Part shown: positions 10,401-17,018 of the stretch, piece by piece
How the letters are laid out: every line of letters begins with the position of its first letter
Numbering within the stretch: the first letter of the stretch is position 1
DNA from: Seonamhaeicola algicola
GTDB lineage: Bacteria > Bacteroidota > Bacteroidia > Flavobacteriales > Flavobacteriaceae
DNA: 64,000 nt
NCBI RefSeq assembly: GCF_007997385.1
Contig: NZ_VOSC01000007.1
Coordinates: 124,001-188,000 of the forward strand
Direction of reading: 5' to 3'
Position numbers and translations under genes: made by a program
The notes under the pieces: generated by a model
Databases searched by the model: none
The model's input: the letters and a program-made list of their open reading frames with translations, nothing else
What the model was told of the DNA's origin: nothing

Positions 10401-10819
10401 ATCCAATCTGTAGTAGTTGTAGCATTGTTTATGGCGTTATTTCCATACAAATGCAACCCAAATTTAGAGTTATCACCTTCAAATGTTTTTATGTGTGAAT
10501 CATTACCGTTTGCTGGTGTAATTACTTTAAAGTAATATGAAACTTTATATGTTTTACCTAACTGCCAATTAAAAATAGTAGGTGTTGTTAAATTAGCTTT
10601 TTGCGCAGCATTATTAAACTTTATATGAAAGCCATAATTACCCGTTTTTTTTGCAGCTGTACTTCGTTCAAAAACTGGTAACCCTCCTGCATTATTCGTA
10701 TTCCATTCTGTAATTAAATCATTTTCAAAACCGCTACTAAATATTTGAGAAAACGCACTAAAACTACCAAGAAAAGCTAGTAGTAAAATGCTTTTTAAAA
10801 GTGTATTAATTTTAGTCAT
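7454..10819 (-). CDS. Large secreted Asp-box (BNR) beta-propeller protein with N-terminal jelly roll and T9SS sorting tail
   Basis: A 1121-residue protein with a signal peptide (cleavage after AFSQ, about residue 25). Residues 25-180 form a CBM4/9-like jelly roll ending YYFDDFIIEE. From about 230 to 1030 there are about a dozen Asp-box motifs of the form S-T-N/D-x-G-x-x-W (for example KSTDGGASW, RTTNGGSNW, KSTNGGVTW), typical of sialidase, GH74 and VPS10-like propellers. The last 75 residues are a type A T9SS C-terminal domain (FPNPTSNIINIKG to SSGKIIKK), so the protein should reach the cell surface or medium. I cannot name the catalytic family. It is the only T9SS-tailed gene product inside the minus-strand enzyme run and starts a transcription unit that continues into a sulfatase and GH29. 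It could be an endo-acting depolymerase or a binding protein. Confidence 0.8.
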   Translation of the reverse strand: MTKINTLLKSILLLAFLGSFSAFSQIFSSGFENDLITEWNTNNAGGLPVFERSTAAKKTGNYGFHIKFNNAAQKANLTTPTIFNWQLGKTYKVSYYFKVITPANGNDSHIKTFEGDNSKFGLHLYGNNAINNATTTTDWIKFEDKITPEKDDTGGYVLFTFRASASGEGEYYFDDFIIEEVVPDYFELLKTTNVASSTSIKWVQFGPGMSGNNRCFYTHPTDPDTHYTSPNMGNSYRSTNGGFTYETIMNEDEQSYNTGYRGPLEMYSLDFSRQNENFGFATGKVKGSLYKTLNKGKTWELQTSSVLSNNYLSVVAVDPSNDNVWFLGAGRMRDYARLSYPQSAPKGTYLDANANGKLWKSTDKGQTWTLSNTGINANAEFETILVDPLNNSIVYAGTNYGFYKSTDGGASWSLKSNGINHDMIRSMDLHHNKTTNQVTIYALSNITWKETAAGNSVENDKGGVFKSTDRGETWINVSSNLALNLNAFANDGDSNVETDYYQSIAHYFGVSTAAAQATYTVLPTNITPRFNMITVDPNDANNVYLVNDFSNVAKGNFGPGQIWRTTNGGSNWIVTFRNGKNWNNGIHDALWVTQRNNPIGTNITMKYKSDWINRDNYERKGCNFIKFNANGSVLYTQLAKVGFVSYDKGNTWVDIDDEAAKEPNSPLDGWVGAGNSNVPGHGFYQSELWPEKVFCPSGENSLWITNNEGENVRAGAQGGSVMHLVYNSNGVRQEHSVSSVVVHPTDKNTWFATFFRQAKRGQLLKTTNAGATWNAIGTPIPEPWAPAPPGSGDQAVHQLGLMIDKNNPNNMYFCVPKSSKDIEWVGDSSQSWGVHKSTNGGVTWSEINTGLPASLDVARIAFDPDNTNTLYAAVINNNGGLYKSTNGGASWFEVASTVSIAASSGINDIHFDVDGNAYITSGYKNVGINEGGLWVSKDNMATWNKIFDYPWTNRVEVSKLDTQTIMVSTLPNTNVDRRNGGTYVSKDGGNTWVKFNKGNGQSDRVNDIAIDYTIPGKYYASTRGSGWYMAIDPSPNALNTKAKVKVNNVVVFPNPTSNIINIKGVTGNIQLKLYTIDGKLVFNAKGYSNKSFNINKLTQGLYIYTVLSNGHKVSSGKIIKK

Positions 10820-10931
10820 TATTGCTTGTTAAAGTTTAGTTGACGTAAAATTAATTATTGATAATATGCTAAAAAGTAATAAAGTGTATGAAAAAAGTAA
10901 TAAATGGGTTTTTGTAGATTTTATACATAAA

Positions 10932-10956
10932 AAAAGCGCTCATAATGAGCGCTTTT
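10932..10956 (-). terminator. Intrinsic terminator after the sulfatase gene
   Basis: An 11-bp perfect stem (10932-10942 with 10946-10956, arm AAAAGCGCTCA) has a 3-nt loop and is followed on the minus strand by a U-tract. It ends the transcript of the sulfatase gene at 10974-12791 and separates it from the Asp-box operon. Confidence 0.8.
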
Positions 10957-10973
10957 GTTTTAAGTATACTTGT

Positions 10974-12791
10974 TTAAACTTTAGTTACATATACATAATA
11001 GGCTATGTTTTCTTCACCTTTATTATTAAAAAAACTTGCATTCATTTTTGTTTTTCCTTTGGGTAAGTGTACTTTAAAATCTGCTGATTTATCGTTGCTA
11101 CTAACAGCCTTTGTTTCATTAATAGCAGTGCCTATTTTAATATTTGCTTTTGTATAATTTAAATTTTCACCTTCTGGATAATCAAAAGCTAAACCTGGTT
11201 GTTCTTCTTGTGTTGTACCGTGTACTGTGGTGTTAATAAGTAAATTTACTTCTTGCGGATAACGCCTTAAAGATACTGTATAATTGCCTTCTTCTAAAAC
11301 ATTAATACTCCAGTAACCTTCTCCTGTGGCGCCACTTCTTATATAACGTTGATTCCATGGTTGTTTACCATTATCTGCGTGTACATCGTGGCAAGTTAAT
11401 GTAACAGGGTTTTCTTGTGGTGCTCCTATTTTTATATAAACTTCTTCATTAAACTGTACTGAAACGCGCTGCCACCATTTTTCATAAAACGCACGCATTT
11501 CGGCTACTTTTTCTGGGTATTTACTAGCTACATTATTTTTTTGACTTTTGTCTTTGGCAATGTTATATAATTCTTCGCCATTTACAAGGCGCCACTTATC
11601 TTGCATTACTGAAGATTTTCGCCATTTTTCTGGTACTTGAATTCTTTGAGAATCTGTTACCAACATCCTATCATCCTTTTTATCTGGATTTTGAATAAAA
11701 GGCACTAAACTTTGTCCTGCTAATTCTAGGTGATTTTCTGGCAAATCTATTTTACACAACTCTGCTAAGGTTGGCATTACATCTAAATTAGCAGAAAGCT
11801 GATTAATATCTGTTCCTGTAGCTAAGTTTCCATCTTTCCAGTAGATAAAAAACGGCACTCTATGGCCACCTTCATACTCGCTTCCTTTTGTTCCTCGCAT
11901 ATCTGCATTATACCCTGTAACATCACCTTTTTTGTTGTAATAGCCTGTGGTTCCGTTATCGGTCATAAAAATTAAAATAGTATTATCGGCTATATTCAAT
12001 TCTTTTAAGGTGTTACGAAGTTTCCCTAAGTTATCATCAACATTAGTAATCATTCCATAGAAACGTTTTTGGTTTTCTTTCAACACATCATTACCTAAAT
12101 CTTTATAAATATTGTAGTAATTTAAAGGTACGTGGTATGGCCCATGTGGTGCATTAGTTGAAATGTAGCAAAAAAATGGTTTTTCTTTGTTTTCAGCAAT
12201 AAACCTAGTGGCTTCTCTAAAAAACACATCGGTGCAGTAGCCTTCATACTTTTGGGGTTTACCGTTGTGAAAATAGGTATCGTTAAAATAATCGTTATTC
12301 CAATAATCTGGTGTTTGGTCAACACCGCCACCTCCGTGCATTACGGTTTCTTGAAAACCTCTATCTTCTGGCCTAAAACCATAATTATCGCCTAAATGCC
12401 ATTTACCAAATCCGCCTGTGGCATAACCTGCTTGTGTAAACATATTGGCTAATGTTTTTTCTTGCTCTCTTAATAAAGACCAACCACCTACGGTGTGCCA
12501 TACGCCTACTTCATTAGCATATCTACCCGTCATTAAACCAGAGCGCGTTGGTGCACATGTTGGCCCTACGTGAAAATCTGTAAATCTGTAACTTTCACTA
12601 TGCAATGCATCAATATTAGGCGTTTTTATAACTTTGTTTCCGTGTGCTCCAATATCTCCGTAGCCTTGATCATCGGTTATAACTAGAATAACATTGGGCT
12701 TTTTAAATGCTGTTTGTGCTGTTTGCTTTTTAGTTTCATTACAATTAAAAAGCAAAAGTGTTATTGCAAATAGACTTAAATAAAATTTCAT
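10974..12791 (-). CDS. Family S1 sulfatase lipoprotein with C-A-P-T-R site and C-terminal beta domain
   Basis: A 605-residue predicted lipoprotein: the signal sequence ends in the lipobox LLFN-C17. Metal-binding Asp40-Asp41 are in ITDDQGYGD, and the formylglycine site is C79-A-P-T-R83. GKWHLGDN (near 130), SPHGPYH-type His residues (NAPHGPYH) and MTDNGT complete the S1 core up to about residue 450. The remaining 150 residues form a beta-rich domain (GEGYWSINVLEEGNYTVSLR and following) absent from minimal sulfatases, possibly a carbohydrate-binding or lid module. Terminators on both sides (12889-12914 and 10932-10956) make it a single-gene unit with its own promoter region. The lipid anchor suggests it faces the periplasm or cell surface. 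Sulfate position is not readable. Confidence 0.9.
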   Translation of the reverse strand: MKFYLSLFAITLLLFNCNETKKQTAQTAFKKPNVILVITDDQGYGDIGAHGNKVIKTPNIDALHSESYRFTDFHVGPTCAPTRSGLMTGRYANEVGVWHTVGGWSLLREQEKTLANMFTQAGYATGGFGKWHLGDNYGFRPEDRGFQETVMHGGGGVDQTPDYWNNDYFNDTYFHNGKPQKYEGYCTDVFFREATRFIAENKEKPFFCYISTNAPHGPYHVPLNYYNIYKDLGNDVLKENQKRFYGMITNVDDNLGKLRNTLKELNIADNTILIFMTDNGTTGYYNKKGDVTGYNADMRGTKGSEYEGGHRVPFFIYWKDGNLATGTDINQLSANLDVMPTLAELCKIDLPENHLELAGQSLVPFIQNPDKKDDRMLVTDSQRIQVPEKWRKSSVMQDKWRLVNGEELYNIAKDKSQKNNVASKYPEKVAEMRAFYEKWWQRVSVQFNEEVYIKIGAPQENPVTLTCHDVHADNGKQPWNQRYIRSGATGEGYWSINVLEEGNYTVSLRRYPQEVNLLINTTVHGTTQEEQPGLAFDYPEGENLNYTKANIKIGTAINETKAVSSNDKSADFKVHLPKGKTKMNASFFNNKGEENIAYYVYVTKV

Positions 12792-12820
12792 TGGGTGTAA
12801 TTTAGTTTGAATGTTTATTA

Positions 12821-12881
12821 CAAAACTATATATAACTTTAACTTAATTATATATCAAATGATTTTTTGAGTGATTGGTATG
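12821..12881 (-). promoter_or_regulatory. Degenerate candidate hybrid-regulator operator with -7 element
   Basis: On the minus strand: CATACCAAT (12881-12873), 12 nt, CATTTGATA (12860-12852), 23 nt, then TAGTTTTG (12828-12821), a full match to the Bacteroidota -7 consensus, 29 nt before the sulfatase start. Each half-site differs from CATAT(C/G)T at two positions, but spacing matches the three stronger sites exactly. Regulator identity is inferred. Confidence 0.4.
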
Positions 12882-12888
12882 GTTAAAA

Positions 12889-12914
12889 AAAGCCTATGAT
12901 TTCTCATAGGCTTT
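12889..12914 (-). terminator. Intrinsic terminator after the C-S-V-A-R sulfatase gene
   Basis: An 11-bp perfect stem (12889-12899 with 12904-12914, arm AAAGCCTATGA) with a 4-nt loop, followed on the minus strand by a run of U. It separates two adjacent sulfatase genes into different transcripts. Confidence 0.8.
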
Positions 12915-12933
12915 GTATAATGTTTTTTAATGT

Positions 12934-14817
12934 TTATATATTAATTACGTTTTTTATGTAATTCATTTTACGTTCTAGCTCTTGTACTTTTAATATGTTT
13001 TTATCAATTTTATTTACATCGATATTGAATTTATAATGATGGTTACCTTCTTCTTGATCCATTAAAACAATGCAGTTAATAATTAATAAAGCTTCAGCTG
13101 CTTGTTTAGATTGATACAACGCCTGTGTCATTACTTCTACAGGGCTTGTATGTTTAATTAAACCTAGATATTCAGCGGCTCTTACTTTATTAATTAACTC
13201 AGTATCTGATTTAGAAATTTCTTGAATAATAGGAATAAATTCTTTGGCTTTATCACCAAAAATACTACAATTAATTAAGGCCCAATACCTATCCCAAGCA
13301 TCTGTTGATTTTAAGCTTTTTTCTAAACTTGTTTTGGCTTCTTCAAATGATAGTAAACTTAAATTAGCAATTTCAATGTAACGCTTAATGTCATTTTTAT
13401 GATCTTGACCAAATTTTACAGGATTTTCAAATGCATTTTCAATTAAATAATGTTCTGGATAGAATGATAAATCTGGCATGCTTTCTACCCAATTATTTAA
13501 CTTTCCTCTTAATTCTAATAGTTTAGATTTGAAATTAGCATCATTTGCTAAATTTTTAGTTTCGTATGGGTCTGCTTCAACATCAAACAGTAACTCTACA
13601 GGGCGTTCTTTAAAAAATGCAGCCTGCACCTCGTTTAGCGCGCCTTTATCATATAATTTAGCCCATTCTTTGTAGGCTAATTGCTTGTAACGATAATTGT
13701 TCATTAAACCATCAAAATTAAATGGTTGATAGCTGCGCATGTATTTGTATTTACCTTTTCTAACGGTACGCACCATATCATACTTTTCATCAAATCTATC
13801 GGCATAACTATAGGTTTCATCACAAGTTTCAAGATATTCTTTGGTTATGTTTTCACCCATAAAAGGTTTTCCATCCATGTTTTCTGGCACTTTTATACCT
13901 GCAAGATTTAAAACTGTTGGTCCAAAATCTTTAAAACTTACAAAAGCGTTTTCTCTTCCTCCAATTTCTGCATTAACCAAGTGCTTATATTTTTCTGGCA
14001 CCCTAACTACTAACGGCACATGTAAACCCGTTTCATAAATATAGCCTTTACTGCCGGGTAAAACACCTCCATGGTCTCCAAAGTAAAAAATAATTGTGCT
14101 GTCTAACAATCCATCAGTTTCAAGCGTTTTAACAATTTCACCCAATTGCTTATCAATATGCACCATTTTATCTCGGTAAAAGGCATTTGTGTATTTAAAC
14201 ACTTCAGTATTGGGGTGATTTGGCTGTACAAAAACAGTATTAGCATCTGTTTTTGTTGGGTTGTTTTTCATTTGTTCTTCAGAAAAATGCAGTCTGCTTT
14301 CATGAGAATCGCCTAAATTAACTACGTGAAAAAATGGCTGCCCTTGTTTTCTATTCTTATAGGTTGCTTTTTTAGAAGAATCATCCCAAACAGAGTCACT
14401 TTTAATAAAGTTATAATCTTCTTTACTGTTATTAGTAGTGTAATAACCTGCACTTTTTAAATAAGCCGGATACATTTCTACACCGTTTGGCATAGGAACC
14501 TGTTCTATTTTACGGTGATACTGCGCACCAACTCTAGGGGCATAACAGCCCGAAATTAGTGTTGAACGTGCAACACTACAAACTGGTGCATTTGAAAATG
14601 CATGATTAAAAACCACACCTTGGCTAGCTAATGCTTCAATGTTTGGTGTAGCAACACCGTTTTCATCAAACAATTTCATGTAGTGTTTAGAGTTGTCTTC
14701 TGAAGTTATCCAAACAATGTTTGGTGGGTCTAATTGAATGTTTTCTTGTTGTTGTTTACAACTTAAAAACAACAAACCGACCATTAGGAAAAATAAAGGT
14801 TTTAAGTTAAAATTCAT
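12934..14817 (-). CDS. Divergent family S1 sulfatase lipoprotein with C-S-V-A-R site and C-terminal helical-repeat domain
   Basis: A 627-residue predicted lipoprotein (lipobox LFLS-C20). The fold is that of S1 sulfatases, but key motifs are unusual. The first metal site reads Glu40-Asp41-Asn (ITSEDNS) rather than Asp-Asp, and the formylglycine position is C80-S-V-A-R84, lacking the Pro of C-x-P-x-R. Cys and Arg are both kept. FGDHGGVLPGSKG supplies the second metal ligands. After the catalytic domain (to about residue 480) comes a helix-rich region of about 130 residues that resembles HEAT-like repeats (AWDRYWALINCSIFG, KVRAAEYLGLI). This pattern recurs in Bacteroidota sulfatases related to N-sulfoglucosamine sulfohydrolase-type enzymes, as far as I recall. 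Regiospecificity is unknown. Confidence 0.85.
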   Translation of the reverse strand: MNFNLKPLFFLMVGLLFLSCKQQQENIQLDPPNIVWITSEDNSKHYMKLFDENGVATPNIEALASQGVVFNHAFSNAPVCSVARSTLISGCYAPRVGAQYHRKIEQVPMPNGVEMYPAYLKSAGYYTTNNSKEDYNFIKSDSVWDDSSKKATYKNRKQGQPFFHVVNLGDSHESRLHFSEEQMKNNPTKTDANTVFVQPNHPNTEVFKYTNAFYRDKMVHIDKQLGEIVKTLETDGLLDSTIIFYFGDHGGVLPGSKGYIYETGLHVPLVVRVPEKYKHLVNAEIGGRENAFVSFKDFGPTVLNLAGIKVPENMDGKPFMGENITKEYLETCDETYSYADRFDEKYDMVRTVRKGKYKYMRSYQPFNFDGLMNNYRYKQLAYKEWAKLYDKGALNEVQAAFFKERPVELLFDVEADPYETKNLANDANFKSKLLELRGKLNNWVESMPDLSFYPEHYLIENAFENPVKFGQDHKNDIKRYIEIANLSLLSFEEAKTSLEKSLKSTDAWDRYWALINCSIFGDKAKEFIPIIQEISKSDTELINKVRAAEYLGLIKHTSPVEVMTQALYQSKQAAEALLIINCIVLMDQEEGNHHYKFNIDVNKIDKNILKVQELERKMNYIKNVINI

Positions 14818-14860
14818 TTTGTATTGTTAAGTGTTTAATTGATGCCGAAATATACTTAAA

Positions 14861-14890
14861 AAAGCCCTTGACACCATGTGCAAGAGCTTT
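14861..14890 (-). terminator. Probable intrinsic terminator after the SusCD-type operon
   Basis: Arms AAAGCCCTTG (14861-14870) and CAAGAGCTTT (14881-14890) pair with one mismatch around a 10-nt loop. A U-tract follows on the minus strand. It lies between the glycan-binding lipoprotein gene and the next sulfatase, so it should limit read-through from SusC-SusD. Confidence 0.6.
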
Positions 14891-14924
14891 TAAAATATGT
14901 ACAAAAGTTATACAAACTTGGTTT

Positions 14925-16970
14925 TTATGGTCTGTATTCTTTTTTATAAACTTTAAAATCATCAAAGTATAAAGTATACACAGTTCCTGATGTTGGCACT
15001 GGTTGAAACCTAATACCTACATTACTTACAGCACCTGGTGTAATTTCTACTTCAACTAGCTCCCAAGAGTCTTTTACAGGATCTCCGTTTGTAAACCATC
15101 TTGGTGTTACTGCGGCATTACCATTACCTAAATCAAACCAAATTTTTTCGCCAGCATCGGCTGCTCTAAAACCTGCTTCAAAATCTACACTGGCAGGAAT
15201 GTATCTTCTGTATGAAATGATATATGTTTCACCAGCTTCATAATTTAAGTTTCTGCCAGACTCTAATCTTGGTTTATCATTTGTTAACTTTACACTTTGT
15301 GCACCATCAAAAGCTTGATCTGTTGAAAACTCTACAATTGCACCTGTACCACTTGCTCCTTCAAACCAATAATCACCCAAAGTACCTTCAAAAGAACCAT
15401 CTGTAAATAAATTTTCAATGTATGGTTCTACGGTATCTGCGGCAAAATTTGCTATAGATCCGCCTCCTACAGTTTTAATTTCTCCTGGACCTGTGTAAGC
15501 TACTGTAATTACATCATCTTGATATACACCTTCAGAAATTGTAAACTCTAAAATTGCTGGGTTTGTTGCATTAACAGCTACTGAGCTAATTGTAGCTGCA
15601 CTACCATTAAGCATAATTGAAAAACCTGTTGCTGGATTTGTGGCGTTTGCTACAGAATCTGGATTTAAATCTTGATTAAATGTTACTTGAATAACATCAG
15701 TATTTGTTTCTACAATACTGCCTATTTTATCAGTTGGTGTTGGCACATATACTTGTATTGGTAGGTTTGAAAATGGCTCTAAAGGTCTTTCATCAAAAGA
15801 TTTTAATAAACTACTTGCCCCATCATAAGACACTACAACGGTTTTGCCATCATCTTCAGGCAGTATTGGATCGTCAGATAAATCTATTAATAACTTTGTG
15901 CCATTAGCATTTCTAGTTATTGCCGTAATTGTTTTTGCAACCCCATCAACTTCAACTAAAAAATTATCAACTACAGCGCCCTCTAGCGGCATAATTTTAT
16001 GGCTTAGTGTAACCTCTACAATATCCATATCAGTTTCAACAATAGTACCTGTTTGCTCTAATGGCTCAGTTAACGGAATTACGTTAAATATTGTTGGTAT
16101 ATTGTATGTATTTTGGCTTTGCTTTAAATTATCAGTTCTTTCTCGTGTGGCTGTTAGCTCTACTTTAAACTCTCCTAATTCATCAAAGGTAATAGTGTCT
16201 ATTACACGCTCTCTTAAATTTGTTCGTGTGTAACTATTTCTGTATGCATTTGTTTGATCTTCTTCATTCGCTTCGGTGGTATGCATTCTCCAAACAGTAG
16301 TATTGGGTCTTGCATTGTTGTTTTCTAACAAGCCGCTTAAATCTTCAAAAATCAATTTATCGCCAAAAGTTAAAGTAACAGTTTGAGTGTTATTATGGTT
16401 TAGTATAGTTTCATCTAAATACCTAACTTGTGGTGTAGCTACAACGGTATCATACACATCAATATTAAACCAGTATTCTGCTACCCATTTACCGTTTCTT
16501 TTAACTGTTTTAATAGTATCTTCAACATTTTCGCCTAAATCTGAATCCCAGTAAGCCGGAAACCTAAATGATGTTGAATCTGGAAACACCCCAAAATATC
16601 CTACTTTAGTTAAAGAATCTCCTTTTTTCCAGAGTACGTGTACTGTTTTTTCTGAAGATACTTTTCTGTTTGAAGGTTCTGCTATGTATGCATCATGATT
16701 ATCTAAATTATTAGGAATTGGACCTTCTAAAAAGAAGGCTGAATTTGGTATTCTCCACTCACTATACTCTGCTCCTGCTGAAATATCAGAGAAAGAGAAA
16801 AATCTATTAACTTCAGATTCTCTTTCGGCAGCAGCACCAGAGGTCATGGTTATTGAGAGGTCTACAAATGATCCTGGTATTTCATATTCATCATCACTAC
16901 AGCTAACAAAAGAACTTATAAGTAATGATAACAAACACAATGATTTTAATATATTATTTGTTTTATTCAT
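14925..16970 (-). CDS. SusE/F-position surface glycan-binding-type lipoprotein
   Basis: A 681-residue predicted lipoprotein (lipobox near FVS-C24, followed by SDDEYE, an acidic stretch resembling Bacteroidota lipoprotein export signals). An N-terminal beta-rich part (about 30-300) has no family I can name. Two tandem SwmB/bacterial Ig-like repeats follow (about 305-400 and 405-520), both starting GxIVETxxDxxxVT. The C-terminus (about 520-681) is a CBM4/9-like jelly roll starting LFTDGSFEG and ending YTLYFDDFKVYKK. It follows SusD by 48 nt in the same operon, the usual place for a surface glycan-binding protein that works with the SusCD transporter. The binding specificity is unknown. No catalytic motifs are seen. 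Confidence 0.75.
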   Translation of the reverse strand: MNKTNNILKSLCLLSLLISSFVSCSDDEYEIPGSFVDLSITMTSGAAAERESEVNRFFSFSDISAGAEYSEWRIPNSAFFLEGPIPNNLDNHDAYIAEPSNRKVSSEKTVHVLWKKGDSLTKVGYFGVFPDSTSFRFPAYWDSDLGENVEDTIKTVKRNGKWVAEYWFNIDVYDTVVATPQVRYLDETILNHNNTQTVTLTFGDKLIFEDLSGLLENNNARPNTTVWRMHTTEANEEDQTNAYRNSYTRTNLRERVIDTITFDELGEFKVELTATRERTDNLKQSQNTYNIPTIFNVIPLTEPLEQTGTIVETDMDIVEVTLSHKIMPLEGAVVDNFLVEVDGVAKTITAITRNANGTKLLIDLSDDPILPEDDGKTVVVSYDGASSLLKSFDERPLEPFSNLPIQVYVPTPTDKIGSIVETNTDVIQVTFNQDLNPDSVANATNPATGFSIMLNGSAATISSVAVNATNPAILEFTISEGVYQDDVITVAYTGPGEIKTVGGGSIANFAADTVEPYIENLFTDGSFEGTLGDYWFEGASGTGAIVEFSTDQAFDGAQSVKLTNDKPRLESGRNLNYEAGETYIISYRRYIPASVDFEAGFRAADAGEKIWFDLGNGNAAVTPRWFTNGDPVKDSWELVEVEITPGAVSNVGIRFQPVPTSGTVYTLYFDDFKVYKKEYRP

Positions 16971-17018
16971 AATCTTAAATTTTGCTTTATGCTTTGGTTT
17001 TAAACCATAAACATTAAA

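Noticed and set aside
7454-10819. Calling the Asp-box protein a sialidase (GH33) or xyloglucanase (GH74)
   Set aside because: Asp boxes alone do not define the family. I do not see the Arg triad and Tyr/Glu pair of sialidases or the paired Asp site of GH74 with confidence, so no family is assigned.
10829-10890. CATACACTT and CATATTATC upstream of the Asp-box gene as another operator
   Set aside because: Half-site period is 22 bp, not 21, the -7-like element (AAACTTTA) lacks the final G and is one base off, and it lies only about 10 nt before the start codon.
12827-12854. Repeated TATATATA tracts 21 bp apart upstream of the C-A-P-T-R sulfatase
   Set aside because: The period matches, but the tracts are low-complexity AT, one overlaps the -7 element, and no NANNTTTG follows at 23 nt. 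The CAT-type half-sites at 12852-12881 fit the shared spacing instead.
15844-16233. Open frame of 129 codons on the plus strand within the glycan-binding lipoprotein gene
   Set aside because: Low-complexity Ser/Thr/Val-rich translation with no start signal or domain. It mirrors the Ig-like repeat coding strand.
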